NCBI GenBank assembly: GCA_013397115.1
Contig: VWZW01001018.1
Span: 591,568 to 655,567, forward strand
Direction: 5' to 3'
Source of the DNA: Edolisoma coerulescens
Lineage: Eukaryota > Chordata > Aves > Passeriformes > Campephagidae
DNA: 64,000 nt
How positions within the stretch are numbered: position 1 is the stretch's first letter; each line of letters opens with the position of its first letter. The notes under the pieces are model-generated. The model was not told the DNA's origin, searched no databases, and saw nothing but the letters and a program-made list of their open reading frames with translations. This document shows positions 1 through 13,639 of the stretch, in pieces. The position numbers were made by a program, and so were the translations under genes.

Positions 1-1874
1 AGACGGTAGTAGAGCTTTGAATTTTCAAGAAATATAGAAATCTTGCTGTGGCTTGTGCATCCAGAGACAAAAAGGACAAAATCTAGCCATTTGAAGTAAC
101 TGGGAATTGAGAGGCTGTGGTAGAAGGGTTACTCATATCTTGTGTTTGACTGAAATGTTTAAATCTAGCTAGAATACCTTCACAACTTTAACTGCTCTGT
201 AGAGCTGGTAGACAGTTGCTTAGAGCTAGTGTCCCTTGTGTCAAAAATTTCCCTGGGTCTTACAGCTGCTGGTTTGAGCTCCATATTATGACTAACAACA
301 ATTTCCTCTGGAAGACTGGGGCAAAAAAGAAACTACTGCAGATTTTAGTTTTTCTTCCATTCTGGCCTCTTATCTGATTAATGTTTGCTGAGAGCTTGAG
401 CAGTATTAGTTCTCCTAACATTTTTCTCTTGAATGGCTTCACAAAAATCCATTCAAACAAAACTGCTTTATTTTCTTTGTGATAACTTGGCGGATTTAAA
501 ATTTGAATGGATACCTATTTATATTCATCTTTGTTTACAGTAGACTCTGATTATGTGATATATTGCTAACTCCTGCTTATCTTCCACTGTCTTGTCTTGA
601 TCACTTGTTGCTTTCCATTAGGTGATAAACTTATATGTCTGAGTACATACTCTCAAGTAGCTCCTGCGCAGTGCTATGAAACAACCCAGTCAAGAGAACC
701 TGGGTTCCTGCCTTGTTTCCTGTTTATCCGAAATACTGATGAGATTTGTCTTCCTCTGACCAGAGGAGCCAGATGCTTTTCTGTTCTGGGGTAATGATCT
801 GAAGAGGAGGAAGAACTTGGAGGAACAGGGAACATCCTTGTGCTGCAAGTCTGTGGTAGATGTGGATATAGAGTGTGCTGATGTTGTAGCTTATGGAGTT
901 GGTGGCAAGTTTTATGGAGGAAGTTGATCTGTGTGGTTTTTGTATTCCACCTATGTCAGTAGCCTTAAACTGTCAATTTCCCCTTTTCTCTCTCTAGGAA
1001 AGGTGTTTGTTTCTGGTAGATGATGGAGGAAAAAGAGGTAGAGACTGTAGTTCAGTGCCTGTCAGAGTGGAGCTGTGGACAGCCATGTGTGATAGTTGGA
1101 GGCAATGTTGCCAAGCAACTGACTTTGCAGGTGTGGTTTGGTAAAGGAGCAGTTCTTTCTCTAAAAGCTGTGCCTGGCTATGATTTTGTGTTTAAAAAAC
1201 AAAAAAAAAGAAAAAAGATGAGTAGCTAACTTTCTCTCTTGCATGGATGGGAAAAGGAATGCAATATTCCACATTCAGCTATTGATTGCTATACAAGAAT
1301 CTAATGCATTTTTACTGAAGTCTTTGAATGAAAATTAATAAAGCTTCACAGTACAGGACCTTATTGGTAGGGTTAAAGGTAGTAGTCCTAAAGAAATTAT
1401 GCAAAACAAGATGGAAGTGATACATCATGTAACCTGGTATTTTTGAATGCAGCTGAACTTGCGGGTGGATTCAAATCATAGCAGTGAGTGACAGTCAGGA
1501 ATGAATGATCATTTTAAATAAGCTCCTGGCAATGTGTGCTGAAGTCATTTGGGTTTAAACTTGTCATTCATAACAGTTTATAAAAGCAACTAGTGTATTG
1601 ATAAGTAATGATGCCTTTATAATGTCGGGAGTGATTATCCCATTAAGGTATGTATATGGAGTATTTGCCTGTTACCTGTAGAATGACAAAAATATCCCTT
1701 TTAAACATGGCAAATGCCACACTTTATGTGCACCCTTTAGATCTTCAGAGGAGGTATGCTTGACCACTTAAGCAGGGGTTAAACCAAAGAGCCATGTCAG
1801 TAATACAGCCTCAGGCCTTTTGGTCTTTGTTGTCATTGCCAGCTAGTACCTGGGTTATCTTTAGCATTGAACTG

Positions 1875-2400
1875 CTGTACCAGGTTTGTCTGAGAGGGGG
1901 CTAACTTTCCGTAGCAGCGCTCATGGTGCTGTGCTTTTCAGCTCTGGAAGGGTGTTGATATCACACGGGTGTTTCAGCTGGTGCTGAGCAGTGCAAGTGG
2001 CAGCATCAAGGCTGTCTCTCCAACCTCCCGCCAAAGGCCACTGGACTGGAAGTGGGGAAAAGTTTGGGAGGGGACGTAGCCAGGACAGCTGACCCAAACA
2101 GACCTAAGGGATAGGCTATAACAAGGGACACAGTAAAAGCTAAGAGAAAGCAGGGGGATGGGAGGTTTTGTTGTTAAGGCGTTTGTCTTTCAGAGCAAAC
2201 ATTGTGTACTGAGACCTTGCTTCCCAGGAAGTGGATATCACCTGCTGATAGGAGAATAAATATTTTTCTTCTTACTTCTGCACATAGCCTTTGCTTTTCT
2301 TTATTAAACTGCCCTTATCTTGACCCATGGGGGTTTTTATCTTATTTTCTCCTCTTTGGTTGGGTGCATGATGACCAGACAAGGTTTATCCACCACAACT
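1875..2400 (+). mobile_element. Avian ERV-type solo LTR (sense copy)
   Basis: This is a diverged copy of an LTR family common in bird genomes. It starts near TGTACCAGG and carries GGGAGGGGACGTAGCCAGGA followed by CAGCTGACCCAAAC. After that come the cytosine-poor leader, CTTTATTAAACTG (an ATTAAA polyadenylation signal) with TTATCTTGACCCATGG, and a degraded 3' end near GGTTTATCCACCACAAC. No gag, pol or env sequence flanks it, so it is a solo LTR. Boundaries are approximate. Confidence 0.75.
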
Positions 2401-4034
2401 GCTGAGGGTTTCGTGTGTGTTCTAGAGTACAAAGTAACTGTTATTCTCATTAATAAAGACTGTGAAGCCTTGGCTCAATTTTCTGTGTGTTCTGCAGCAT
2501 ATAGCAAGCAACGTCTGAAAGAAGTGATGCTGAATACCCTTTGACACTTGTCTTGTTCACTGTGATTTCCATGGAGCTTGGGTGTTCATGGAGTCCCTGC
2601 TTAAAAAAGGTCATTCCAGAAATATATTTATGGAACAAAATGATTCTGTCAAGTGGTCTTAAATGAGACTTCAAAAAATACAACAGATCCAAGATCTCAT
2701 GCTTGAGAGTCCTGCAAAGCTTTGAGAGCACGTTTTGAGAACTGATAACTTCTCAAGCAATCTTAATCCTACTTTGAACTCATACTCACAATTCTGTATT
2801 CCAGACTAAAGGCAGATGAGTGCTTTGGTATTGTATTCCATTTCTCTTCTGGCAGCTGAAGGAAGTGATTTTTTAAGGAAAAATATTGTACAGCCACAAC
2901 TTACTTTCTACACAAAGTACAGAAGATCACTTTGGAAAAATAACTTGCATGAAAAACCTCCCAACTTTCTCTCCATTTTTTTGAAACACAGATCTAGTTA
3001 AATCAGCTGGGAAGAACACTACTTAAAAGCAAATTTGTTCTTTTCTTTCTCAGTCACATGTAGCTGATACAATGATGTCTGAGTATTGATGACTGTCTGT
3101 CATGCTGGAATGTTCAACTGTGTTAGTTGGAATTTTATTTAATCTAGTATCATCTTGCAGGAGACCAGCATAGTTTTAGGAAGCAAGAAGATGCCTTTAG
3201 AAAAATGCAAAGCACATTTAAGCCTTGAATGTGTGGCATGATGCATTTGAATTGGATATAAATATGTTACTTTGTGGTTTTAAAAAAGACAAAATTTTCA
3301 AATACTGGACTGAGTTTTTCTTCAAAGAGAAGGTGAAATATACCTTAGAGCTGTTCAAAACAACTGAACAAAGCCCTAAGCAGCATGGTCTAATTAGATC
3401 TGATTGAAACATCAAGAAGTGACCTCAGGAAGTCCATTTATGCTGAGACTATTTTATAGGTTCTGAGGAAATACAAAAGTTCTTTAACACCTGCTCTTAA
3501 AAAGATACGTCTCTCAGAGCATAGATACCTTCTGTTGTGTGTATTGGCTCAAACCCAGCTTCAGGGATGGGTGTTGAAGCACTCCAAGGTGTGATCCATT
3601 TGCTGAGACTGTGGCAGAGTACAGTATTGGGGTATAGCTACCCTGGCGTGCTACCTGGGCATTTGTGGGAAGGATTTGTGTCTATGACACTGGAGCTTCA
3701 AGTGGAGAAAAGGCCTGATTCTGTCTGTCCTCTTCAGCCTATTCTTTTCCCCTGGTCTTCTGTTAATTTAGTACCCTGAGCTCCACTGAAAGTTCTTCTC
3801 TGAAGATTGATGATATTGTTACAGTAAAACTCAGGGGTCATCCAAGACTAGAGTTGCATTTGTGAGGTAGGCCGTTCCTGTGCCTGAGAACTGTGGTGTA
3901 TTAGTGTTTGGGGGTGGGCCAGTAGACTCTGTAGGTAAGAGATGAATGGTGCAGCCTAAAACTCTACTTGATCTGATCTACATAACCTGAAGAGCAAGTG
4001 AGACAGTGTGTAGAGGAGGAATGTAGGTGAATGT

Positions 4035-4575
4035 CTCTGCAGTGAATGTGGATGTTGTGGATGTGCTGCCAGTGGGATGGCAGAGAGAATCAGAAGAGTC
4101 AGAAAACTCATGGGTTGAGATAAAGGCTGGTAAAGCAAAAGCTGTGCCCACAAGCAAAGCAAAATAAGGAATTAATTCACTACTTAGCAACGCAGGTGGG
4201 TGTTCAGCCTTCTCCAGGGAAGCAGGGTTCCATTACATGTAGCAGTTATGTAGTTACTCACTCCAAATGTCTCTCTTTTCTCCTTCTTACTCCAGCTTTT
4301 GTTGCTGAGCACAGTGTTGTACGGGATGTCCCTTTGGTCAGGTGGGGTCAGATGTCTCAGCTGTGTCCCTTTCTGGCCTCTTGCCCACCCTCAGCCTCCT
4401 CACTGGCAGGACAGTCTGAAGAGCAGAAAAGGCCTTAATGTTGTGCAAGCACTGCTCAGCAATAAAAACATTTGTGTTTTTGACACTGTTTTGGTCACAG
4501 ATTCAGAACACACCACCATAGGGCCTTCTATGAAAAAAATAAACTCCATCCCCACACAAACCAATATAGCAGAGA
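4035..4575 (-). mobile_element. Avian ERV-type solo LTR (antisense copy)
   Basis: This is the same LTR family as at 1875, reversed. On the + strand it reads CTCATGGGTTGAGATAAAGG, then AAGGAATTAATTCACTAC, then GTGTTCAGCCTTCTCC, CACTCCAAATGTCTCTC, CCCTTTGGTCAGGTGGGGTC and CAGAAAAGGCCTTAATG, and ends at AACTCCATCCCC. It lies about 100 bp from the head of a sense CR1. No internal retroviral sequence is seen. Edges are approximate. Confidence 0.78.
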
Positions 4576-4675
4576 GGACTGGTACAAAAAATTCAATCTG
4601 GCTGGTCATTATAGATGGTTTCAGTGTATTTCTACTGTCTAGAGCCTGAAATTTGGCACTTTACTTTGCCTGCTT

Positions 4676-5674
4676 GTGGCTTGGACAGGTGCACTTTTTG
4701 CTCAGTATAAACTGGCTGGGTGGCTAGGGCCAGAGAGTGGTGAATGGATTCACATCCAGCTGGTCACTAGTGGGTTTCCCGAGGGCTCAGTATTTGCTCC
4801 AGTCCTGTTTAATATCTTTATCAATGATCTGGATCAGGGGTTTGAGTGTACTCTCAGTCAGTTTACAGATAATACAAAGTTGGCTGGGACTGTTGATTTG
4901 CTGGAAGGGGGCAGGAAGGCTCCACAGAAGGATCTCGACAGGCTCTGTCGATGGGCTGAAGTTAGTTGTATGAGGTTGAACAAGGGCAGGTGCCAGGTCC
5001 TGCACTTGGGTCACAACAACGCCGTGCAGTGCTACAGGCTGGGGAAAGAGTGCCTGGAAAACTGCCCAATGGAAAAGGACCTAGGGGTGCTGGGCAACAG
5101 TGGCTGAACATGAGCCAACATGTGGCCAGCCGGACCAGGGCAGTGACTGTCCCTCTGTACTTGGCACTGGTGGGGCTGCACCTTGAGTCCTGTGTCCAGT
5201 TTTGGGCCCCTCACTGCAAGAAGGAGTTGGAGCGAGTCCAGAGAAGGGCAACAGAGCTGGTGCAGAGTCTGGAACACAAGTTCTGTGAGGAGTAGCGGAG
5301 GGAGCTGGGGGTGTTTAGCCTGGAGAGGAGGAGGCTCAGGGAAGCCCTAATAACTCTCTGCAACTCCCTGAAAGGAGGTAGCCAGGTGCGGGTTGGCCCT
5401 TTCTCCCAGGCAGCCAGTGGCAGGACAGGAGGAAATGGCATCAGATTGTGCCAGGGAAGGTATAGATTAGATATTGGGGGAAATTCATTCACTGAAAAGT
5501 TGGTCAGGCATTGGAACAGGCTGCCCAGTTCCAGTGCCTGAAGTGATGAATCATCGTCCATGGAAGTATTAAAGAACAGGTAGATGTGGTACTTGGCCAT
5601 GTTTGGTTAAAGGTGGAACTTTCAGATTTAAGATGTCTTTTCCAACCTTAATGACTCTGATTCTATGACTCTTG
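4676..5674 (+). mobile_element. CR1 LINE, 5'-truncated, with inactive RT remnant
   Basis: CR1 non-LTR retrotransposon, about 1 kb, keeping the end of ORF2 and the 3' UTR. The first 143 codons contain the reverse-transcriptase core VLFNIFINDLDQG followed by FTDNTKLAG. The catalytic Asp pair of the usual F-A-D-D box is broken (FTDN). The frame then ends, and further frames carry the pieces after the palm, with LERVQRRATELVQSLEH and FSLERRRLREALITL recognisable. The 3' end has the typical GATTCTATGA tail near 5660. This is the only CR1 in the window in the same orientation as SMAP1. Confidence 0.93.
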
Positions 5675-6589
5675 GATAAAGAAGCTTGGATCTTTGCTTT
5701 CTCTGCATCGGTTTCAAATTTAGGTTCTTGTTGGAGGGCTTATGGGGGTGCATTTACCTTCTTTGTAATGTACGAGAAAGCACATCTCTGGAGTCACTGA
5801 GGACTGCACAGAGGTTGTACAGTTTGTGGAGTGTTTATTTAAGGATCTCTTCAGTTATATTTGAGGAAAAATTGTAAAGGGAAGCCAGTTAATGCAATTT
5901 GTCAATAATGTCTCTGGTAGGAAAAGGTTCATTCTTGTTTATGGCAAACAGGCTAAATTATAAGCCTGTCTTGCAAACAAATCCTATCTCTGAGGTTTTT
6001 GTCAAAGGAAGAACTTCAATTACTGACTGAAGGGTTTTTTTGCAGCAGGTGCTTATACAATCTTTCTCTTCTGACTGGGTATGCAGAGGGGTTGCTACAT
6101 CCTAACAGAGTAGCATAGGTTTGTACCTTTCTTTTTCTTGTCAGTGATGCTTTTACTTAATACTTAGCTATCAGCTTATGAAAACATTTTGTAAGAGCTT
6201 GCTGTTCCCCATTTTCCTTTTATTTCTGCATATAAAAGGAATATAAATTGTGAACTTAATACAGTAAATATTTTAGCATTTCCTTGCTGGCAAGGGAAGA
6301 ATTGCAGTCAAGACCAGCTCCAGAAGCTTCCTACTAATACTGTAATATGCTACATAGCCTTGTCTTTTTTAGAAAGTACCAAATGCTGCTAACAGGAAAT
6401 GACAGCTTGCACACCTTATTCTTGCAGCCTGAACTCTGACACAAGCAGTCTTTCTCTTCACGAGTGAACAGGCAGGATAAAATTGGAGCGCTACCCCTTA
6501 GCCAAACTGAAATGTTATGTCTTAAGCCATTAGGTTATTGAATGTGCCAGGGTTGGCACCTCTGTCATCTCTGATACTTGAGGCACTGA

Positions 6590-6860
6590 CTTGACTTTCC
6601 AAAGGATGCTGTAGCAGGGTGGCATCCCACAGGGCTGGTAGGAGTGCTGTGGCTGTGTCCTGTGTACTCTGCATGTGTTTTCGATAACAGACACGGGCTC
6701 AGGCTATCCGGGTGTGGTTGCCGGCCAGGGGTCGGGAGCTGCTCTCGTGACAGTTCAAAAGTTGCTTATGATCCTGCTTACCTGGGCACTGTGAGGATGG
6801 GTGAAATCCGAGGTGTGAAGTACTTCCAAGTCAGGAATGCAAACTTTGGGAGATGGTTTT
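6590..6860. other. GC-richer patch in intron 1
   Basis: GC content and CpG count rise here relative to the surrounding AT-rich intron (for example GCTATCCGGGTGTGGTTGCC and GGTCGGGAGCTGCTCTCGTG). I recognise no repeat family and no splice-flanked coding block. It may be an old repeat, an enhancer or chance. Confidence 0.4.
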
Positions 6861-9800
6861 AAAGGAAGTTTCAATGCAAAACACTGCATTAAACTGATAT
6901 TTTCATTAAAAATAAGTGTTTTAATGAGGTAGGTGTTCTTTTTAAATCCTGTCATCTCATTTCTAGGATAAGTAGGAGGTCTTTGTGATGTTTTGGGGAA
7001 CAAATCCCAAAAAAAATTATCTCCTTTTTCTCTTAATTTACATGAGGAGTGCTCAACTATGTACTTATGTATATAACTTCATGGTGAACTCTAAATACTG
7101 TATTTTATTTCACAACTTAGCTTTTATGTCCTATAACCACCTAATATTTGATAAAATGACTTTATTTTGGAAAAGCAAGCTTATCTTCTCACAATCTTAT
7201 TCAGTCAAAAAGATTTTTAGTAGCTGACTATTTGTTAATAAGGCAAAAAAAATTAATTCTTTCACTTTGTCACCTTACAAGGCTGCTTGTGCCAAATGGC
7301 TGTTAGAAAAGAAAAAGACCTGTTCATCTCAAGAATAAACTATCATTACCTGTGTATCTCCGATAGCTAATGTAACCAACCTGTCCTCTGATTTACAAAC
7401 TGCACTTTCATATTCCACACTTAATTTTCTGTATAGAGCTTTTGCTGTTTGAAATTACTTGGATGTATTCCAGAATTAAAGTAGTTATGAAGCCAGCCAC
7501 TTGATTTTGTGGCTTAAACATAGAACTGAAGGAACATTCATGTCACTGTACTTCTTTTCTAGTTAAGGCTTCATACAACCCTTGGAATTTCTTTGAAATG
7601 CTTTTAGCAATTTTTGATGCTACAGAAGCAAGTGAATAAGTGAGCTGAAGGAGTAATTGAAATAGTTTGATACATATTTCTCTCTCTGACTTACAGAGGT
7701 GGGACAGGGTTGCGCAGGGGAAGAGTTTCATTCATGATACTTCTACAGAGCCTATTTGGAGTTATGAATAGGTCTGCACTTTAATGGATTTTTGATGACT
7801 TTCATGAAAAATGGTTATCCAAACCAAAAGACAAACTTGGAGGAATTCTGTCCATGAAACTCTCTACCACCTACCAGACTCTAGCTAAAAATAGCTAAGC
7901 AATGCTTCTAAGGCTTGTCTTCCCACTCTTCCTGCAGTATACCTTGAAACATACGAATCTCAGCTGCTATTAAGCTGTGCTCTGGAACAGTCTACTTGAG
8001 TTGTCTGCCTTCAGTGCAACTTTATGCTGTTGAGTTTTATTTATGCAAAAAAATGAAAACAGCCTGTTACAAACAGTTCTTGTTTGAGCTCCTGTCACAC
8101 TTTTTCTAAAGGTGGTAAAATTTAAGCTCTCAAATTCTGGTCTTGACTCTCTGAACACAGGCTTACTAAGCCAGCTGTAAGAGACTGCTAACAACTACCA
8201 TGTAAGCTACAGCCCTTTCTTGCCTTTGTTTACATAAAACAGTATTTTGCTGCATACTTTGACACCTTAAAAGCACATAAAGACTGAGCTTGCGTGGTTT
8301 TCCCAGTCATGGGTATGGAGATAAAGCAAGGAAGCCTCTTCTACTGTAAAGGAAAGGAAATTATTCTTAGTGCGGGGAGTAGATGTGACACGAGAACATG
8401 ATTCAGGCTATTTGTTCTGTTTAATCAGGAGCTAATTCAGTGAATCGAGTGACGAGTAAATAATCCTTTATCAGTAGTCTCAAAAGACTTAAGGTTCAAG
8501 GGCCTTGAAGAATATTTCATAGAAAAAAGATTCTTGTACCGTGGTTCTTGCATGATTTCCTTTACCTCAAGATCTTTACGCAAGATCTTTCATTCTTTCA
8601 AACATTTGCTTAATTCAAAGTCTGTTTCAGTGGACATTAACATTGCAATTAAACTTTTTTGTGTTCGGGGTGGGTGAGTGGTGTTTTCTTGTAGGATTTG
8701 TTTCACTCTCCCCACCCCAGGAGTCTGTGAACCAAAAATGAAGATGGTAGATCTACCTTTTGTGGGGAAAACTAAGTAGCCTCCAATGAAACTAGTAAGA
8801 GATGGTCTTTGAACTAGCAGGATTCGACTGAAAATGCATGGTAGCAAATGATTTTTTTTTTGAGTGTTTCAGTATTATTTTGACTTAATTGCTGTCTCTA
8901 GTGTGTTATGTTTTGAAGAGAGAAACTTGGAGGAATCTCTGTAAGTTCTGCCTTGTTCTTCTGTTCTTCCCTCAGTAGCCACTGGAGAAGGGACTGTTTT
9001 TTGTTAACTCAGATCTTCTTGTATTGAATTGAATTACATAAAATACAACTGCTGCTTACTTGTTTTCTTTCTTTTCTCTCTATCTGCTATATAAGGGTGC
9101 TTGTCTCCTGTTCACAATCTTTATTTTTATCTCAGCTTAGAGAAATTACAGATGTTTTTGAAAGATATTCTTTGCTAATGCGGTTGAAATCTTGAGTAGC
9201 AGAACACTTGAGCAGTATGAATTGGGTGTGGGAGTAATGCAAAGAGAGGGAGCACTGCATGGGTATGCTTGGATTGATGCAACGACTGAGGCCTTCTTCG
9301 GGCAAAAGTGATAGCTTTTGGGACCTGGCTGTGAACCACTCAGGATGAGTCAGGTGTGTAGATTTTCTTGCAGTTAATTCTCTGTTCCACAAGATGGAGC
9401 CAGTTCTTTGGCAAATCAAGTCTGTCAAACAGCAGGAGAATTTGGGGAAACAAATGAGAATTAAAGTACCTTCTCTGCGCTTTATGGGTAAAGGACAGGC
9501 AGGATGCTGTTGAGAGAAAAAAAGAATTGTAGTCTGTCTGAAGTCTTTAAAGGTTGCCCCAAGATAAGTTTGCTACAGACTATATTAGAGATGCAAAGTT
9601 AGTACTCTGTTATGTGTAATACTTGGCTTCCTTCCTTGTAGAATTTCTAACTGGTAACTGCAAGAATGTAAAGTGAAAACTAACTTTGTGTTTATGTGCC
9701 TCTGTCATACAAACCTTATTTAAAGTTAATCTTAACAAGCTTTTTTCATTTAAAACTTTGTTTCAAAACTTATTAGTTTCCTGGCAAACTGGGTTTGTGC

Positions 9801-10233
9801 ACATATTGTAAAGGATTCAGAATTGTTTGCTGAGATGTAAAACGGTTGTTCTTCCCTTTGACAGCACATGTAAAATTGAAAGGCTGTTTGTTTGCTCTTT
9901 TTATCCCAATTCAGACCTCTGTTTGCTCTCTATAAGTTAAGGTGTTTTGTAAGAGGACTCAGCACCTGTATTGAGCAAAAGGAGTGTTTCACCGTCAGCT
10001 GCAGTTACAGTAAGATGAACAGATGGTGGTGGACTGATGGAGGGAAGGAAACTCTGAATTGTTGTAATAAGGGAGGCAGCCATCATCATTTGACTTCATA
10101 GTCAAATCTGCAGTGATTTTATATTTGCTCCTTTGTGGATGTCTCCCAGTTATGTCCCACTTACTCAAAGACTTCTGTTTTCTCTTGCCTCTTTTTAGGT
10201 TGTTCTGGTCTCCACTGCTTTTTTTTTTTTTTT

Positions 10234-10234
10234 N
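10234..10234. other. Ambiguous base in a poly-T run
   Basis: An N follows a run of about 15 T and precedes TGTTTGTG. It marks an unresolved homopolymer or a closed gap. The open frame reading across it (10113-10301) is not a real gene. Confidence 0.9.
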
Positions 10235-11564
10235 TGTTTGTGTGACAGGTTCTCCTACTCCTGCCCAGTCTTACCTGCTAGTGTGTAACCTCTCTCGTTA
10301 ATTCCTTACTGCACGTGGAAGCTGAGTAGAGGATGGAGCATTGACTGAGATGTTTAAAACAGTTGAAAGATTTTTTAACTAATCAAATGGAGAGCTAAGC
10401 AATATTTCGCACTGTATTGACTGCTTGGGTTCATATACAGTTAGTATATGAGAGTTTCACATTTTTTGTAATGCTGATGAAAGTACTTTTTCCTCCGCAT
10501 TTTAAATGAACCGTATTGTGTAAGCCTGGTTTTACATCTCATGCAGTGCTATGCGTGTGCTGATGCAAAATAAAATTTGAGCAGTTGGAGTAAAACTTAA
10601 ATCTTGGACATACAATCACTAATGTCCTTTGTTTTCTTTCCTTTGAAAATGCACTATACCAGCTTCAGCATTATAATTCCTATCATCATTCTTGCCCAAA
10701 GATGTATGTCAGCTCTACACACAAAAAGATGGGTGTATCATGTAGAAGTACGTTAGAAGGGTTTATCAGCAATGTGTGAATTTTTATTGTGGCTTCTTCA
10801 GTCAGCTTCTTTCTAAAGTAGTGGAGTAGGAGACATGGTCCTTACTGAATGAGTTAATGGGGACAGAAAAGAAAGTGTTATTTGGGAGTACACAAATGTG
10901 CACAAACATTAAGCACGTGCAAGGTACGAGTCCAGTTTAAATCATATGAAGGAGAAATCTGTAATCAAAAATTGTATCCTGAAAAAAGAAAAGTGTGAGG
11001 GGAAAAACGGGAAAGATTTTGAAATATGTTGAGAGAAAAGCTTTCATCTCGCCAGAGAATATGTAAAAATGATGCCTTTTACACGAAATTCACACTTTGA
11101 TGTGCATTTTAGAGTGAAAGAATGGCATGTGAGAGTGGGTAACTTTTTCAGCAGTTTAAAAACTGGCTTGAAATCAACTTATCTAAATTTTTTTTTATCT
11201 AAAATTATGTAAATTGCTTTCAAGCTCTTTATTGCTTAAGTTTTAAACAGATGAAGTTGGTTTTTGAAATGTTCACAGTTTTTTAGTAGCTGTAGTTATT
11301 TCTGTGAGTAGGGAGAATGTTGGTTCTATACAATAACTATACTGGCATGGAAGTCTGCTGTAACTGGAAATAAACTCCCTAGTTCTTTTCTTAAATTAAT
11401 GAGTTTTCTAAAATCTCTGAAAACTTAAAGGTATAACAGGCTATGTTGTTTCTTGCTGACTACATATTTCTTTCAGTTTTAGGGTCTAGATGGTCTTTAA
11501 TAAAGGACTCCTTAAATACCATAAATATGTCGCAGTGCTGTTTCTATGCACCTGATTGGATTCT

Positions 11565-11790
11565 AATATATATTTGGGATGTCTCTGACTGTCCCCTCCT
11601 GGCCTCTTGCCCACTCCCTGCCTGCTGGGTGGGGAGAGAAAAGAAATCCTTGACTCCGTGCAAGCCCTGTCGGGCTGTAGCCGAAGCATTACTGTTACCA
11701 GCACTGTTTTGATCACAAATCCAAAGCACATCTCCATAGGGGCTGCAATGCAGCAAGTTAATTCCATCCCAGCCAGGCCCAGTATATTGG
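11565..11790 (-). mobile_element. ERV-type LTR fragment (antisense)
   Basis: This is the 5' half only of the same LTR family, reversed. The + strand shows CCCCTCCTGGCCTCTTGCCC, then TGGGGAGAGAAAAGAAATCC, ACTGTTTTGATCACAAATCC and AATTCCATCCCAGCCAGGCC. The TATA and polyadenylation part found in the 4035 and 27463 copies is missing. Confidence 0.72.
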
Positions 11791-13617
11791 GAAGTGTTGC
11801 TTGGTGTTTTCCATTTAACATATAATAGCCAAGACTCCAAATTAATTATATGAAGCTATATGATGGCTCAAAGAGCTGCCTTGCTCTTTAGCTCTTACAA
11901 GAAACTTGCACTTGTGCTGTGTTGAAATTTCAAGTGAAAATTAATCACTCCTTTTTACGAAGGCAATTGAATTACAGTTGCCAGTAAGAATAAATACACA
12001 CAACAAACCTAGTGGGCCTAAACAAAATGGCCTAGTTATTTTAAGGATTCCTTAAATTGTGTATGACCTAATGCATTCAAAATCTTACCATGATTTCTCT
12101 GGAAGATAGCACACACCTTCACAGCCACCTGCTAAGAACTGGAATGGGAATTTAAGTCTAATCAGTAGACTATGTATAGAAATATGGAAAAGAAAGTTTA
12201 GAGCGAAGAAAAAAAAAATTTGTTTCTCATCTTGGAAGCAGCAATCTGTCTTAGGGTTGCTGAAGTTTTTTCCTTTGTTCAGCCAGGCAGTGTTCCAGGA
12301 ACAGTATTCTAGTATATAGTCTAGTATAAATATTGGTCATTTTCAGTCCTATGGCTTTTTTCCTAAAATTAACTTCAGTAAAGGATGAAAGAGACTGAAA
12401 ATCCTTTTAAGCAGTTACGTATATATTAAATGACTGAAGAAGTAACTTCAAGTGTATTTTTATATTGGGAGTGGTGCAGCAAGCTCCTGAAGTGCACATC
12501 GGTGCTCCTAGTAAAAATTCAAATGGCTTTCAGAAGAACAAAATTACAATTCTGTTAAGACCTATGTCAAACTTGACAAGTATTTTGTGTTATTATTGAC
12601 TGATTGAAATTGCAGTGTATAGTGCAGTTCTTGGTAGGTAAGATAGCATTACTACTGACATGTAAAGGTGTTTTAAATAGTGTAAAATAGCAGTCATCCA
12701 AGATTCTTGATGTCTGGTCTTCATTTCTGAAGCCAAATATCCATCTTCTTAATTGGCTAGCAAAATACGTGCAGCAGTTAAACCAGGTTACTCTTGTAAA
12801 TTTTTCTAAAGAAAACCAAATGTATCTTTAAGGACCCAACAAAAAGAAACCTGTGACTGTTTCTATTAGTGTAAAATATTTCCTGTGTACAAAAAAAAAA
12901 GGATCCTGACTTCATACAGAATTGACAAAACTGTAAATTGTTTATTGAATCGGTCCAAATTACTGTTTAACAGTTTTCACACAGGAAGGTTTGCAGCCTA
13001 GGCTTTAGTTGACTGTTTGGTTAAGTCAAGCATAGTTGGTTTGATGCCCACACAGAAAATATTTTCTGACTTCTCTTGCCTAGTGCTTAACTGTAGTTAT
13101 GATTGATTTGTATTAATGAAAACATTTTTCATTTGGAGTGTTTAATATTGCATATTGTCATTACTCGGAATTAAATTCAGAGGTTACACATGAACATTTT
13201 TGTCTGGCCTCAGGTTTGCTTGTTATTCCACTGTTTAATTTGTTCCTTTATTGCTTAAATATATTTGATTTCCCTAATTTATTTCATAAATAAGTACAAA
13301 TTAATGAAATTTGAGCTTTTGGGAAAATACAAAACTGGTATTTTCCAGGAGAAAACCAGCTACTTCACGAGTTGTCTTACTTTTTGTTAACAAAGTTTCA
13401 AGTGTATTTTAACTACAAAGTTAATAATCTCTCTCTTAATTTGTTTAGACTTCAGTCATGTCAAGTCCTCCTTCCAGACTTGTCTCATTAATGTAGAATT
13501 TGCCTATCTGGGATCTCATAGCTGAGGCAGTACCCGAAGAATAGGAAACTCATGTGATGTGTAGTTGTACAAACTCATTTGTGGTAAAAAGTTCATAGTG
13601 GTTGTGCAAACGCCCTA

Positions 13618-13639
13618 TAGGGATAAAAACTTATCCCTA
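13618..13639. other. Perfect 9-bp inverted repeat with 4-base loop
   Basis: TAGGGATAA, loop AAAC, then TTATCCCTA. It could form a hairpin in intron 1. It has no T-run typical of an RNA polymerase III terminator and no flanking element, and could be chance. Confidence 0.7.

Noticed and set aside
3956..4649. Overlapping open frames of up to 116 codons on both strands
   Set aside because: They lie in or beside an LTR copy and have no family motif.
10113..10301. 62-codon frame reading across an N
   Set aside because: It depends on an ambiguous base inside a poly-T run.
11486..11840. Overlapping open frames of 72-111 codons on both strands
   Set aside because: They cover the LTR fragment at 11565-11790; peptide content reflects the repeat.
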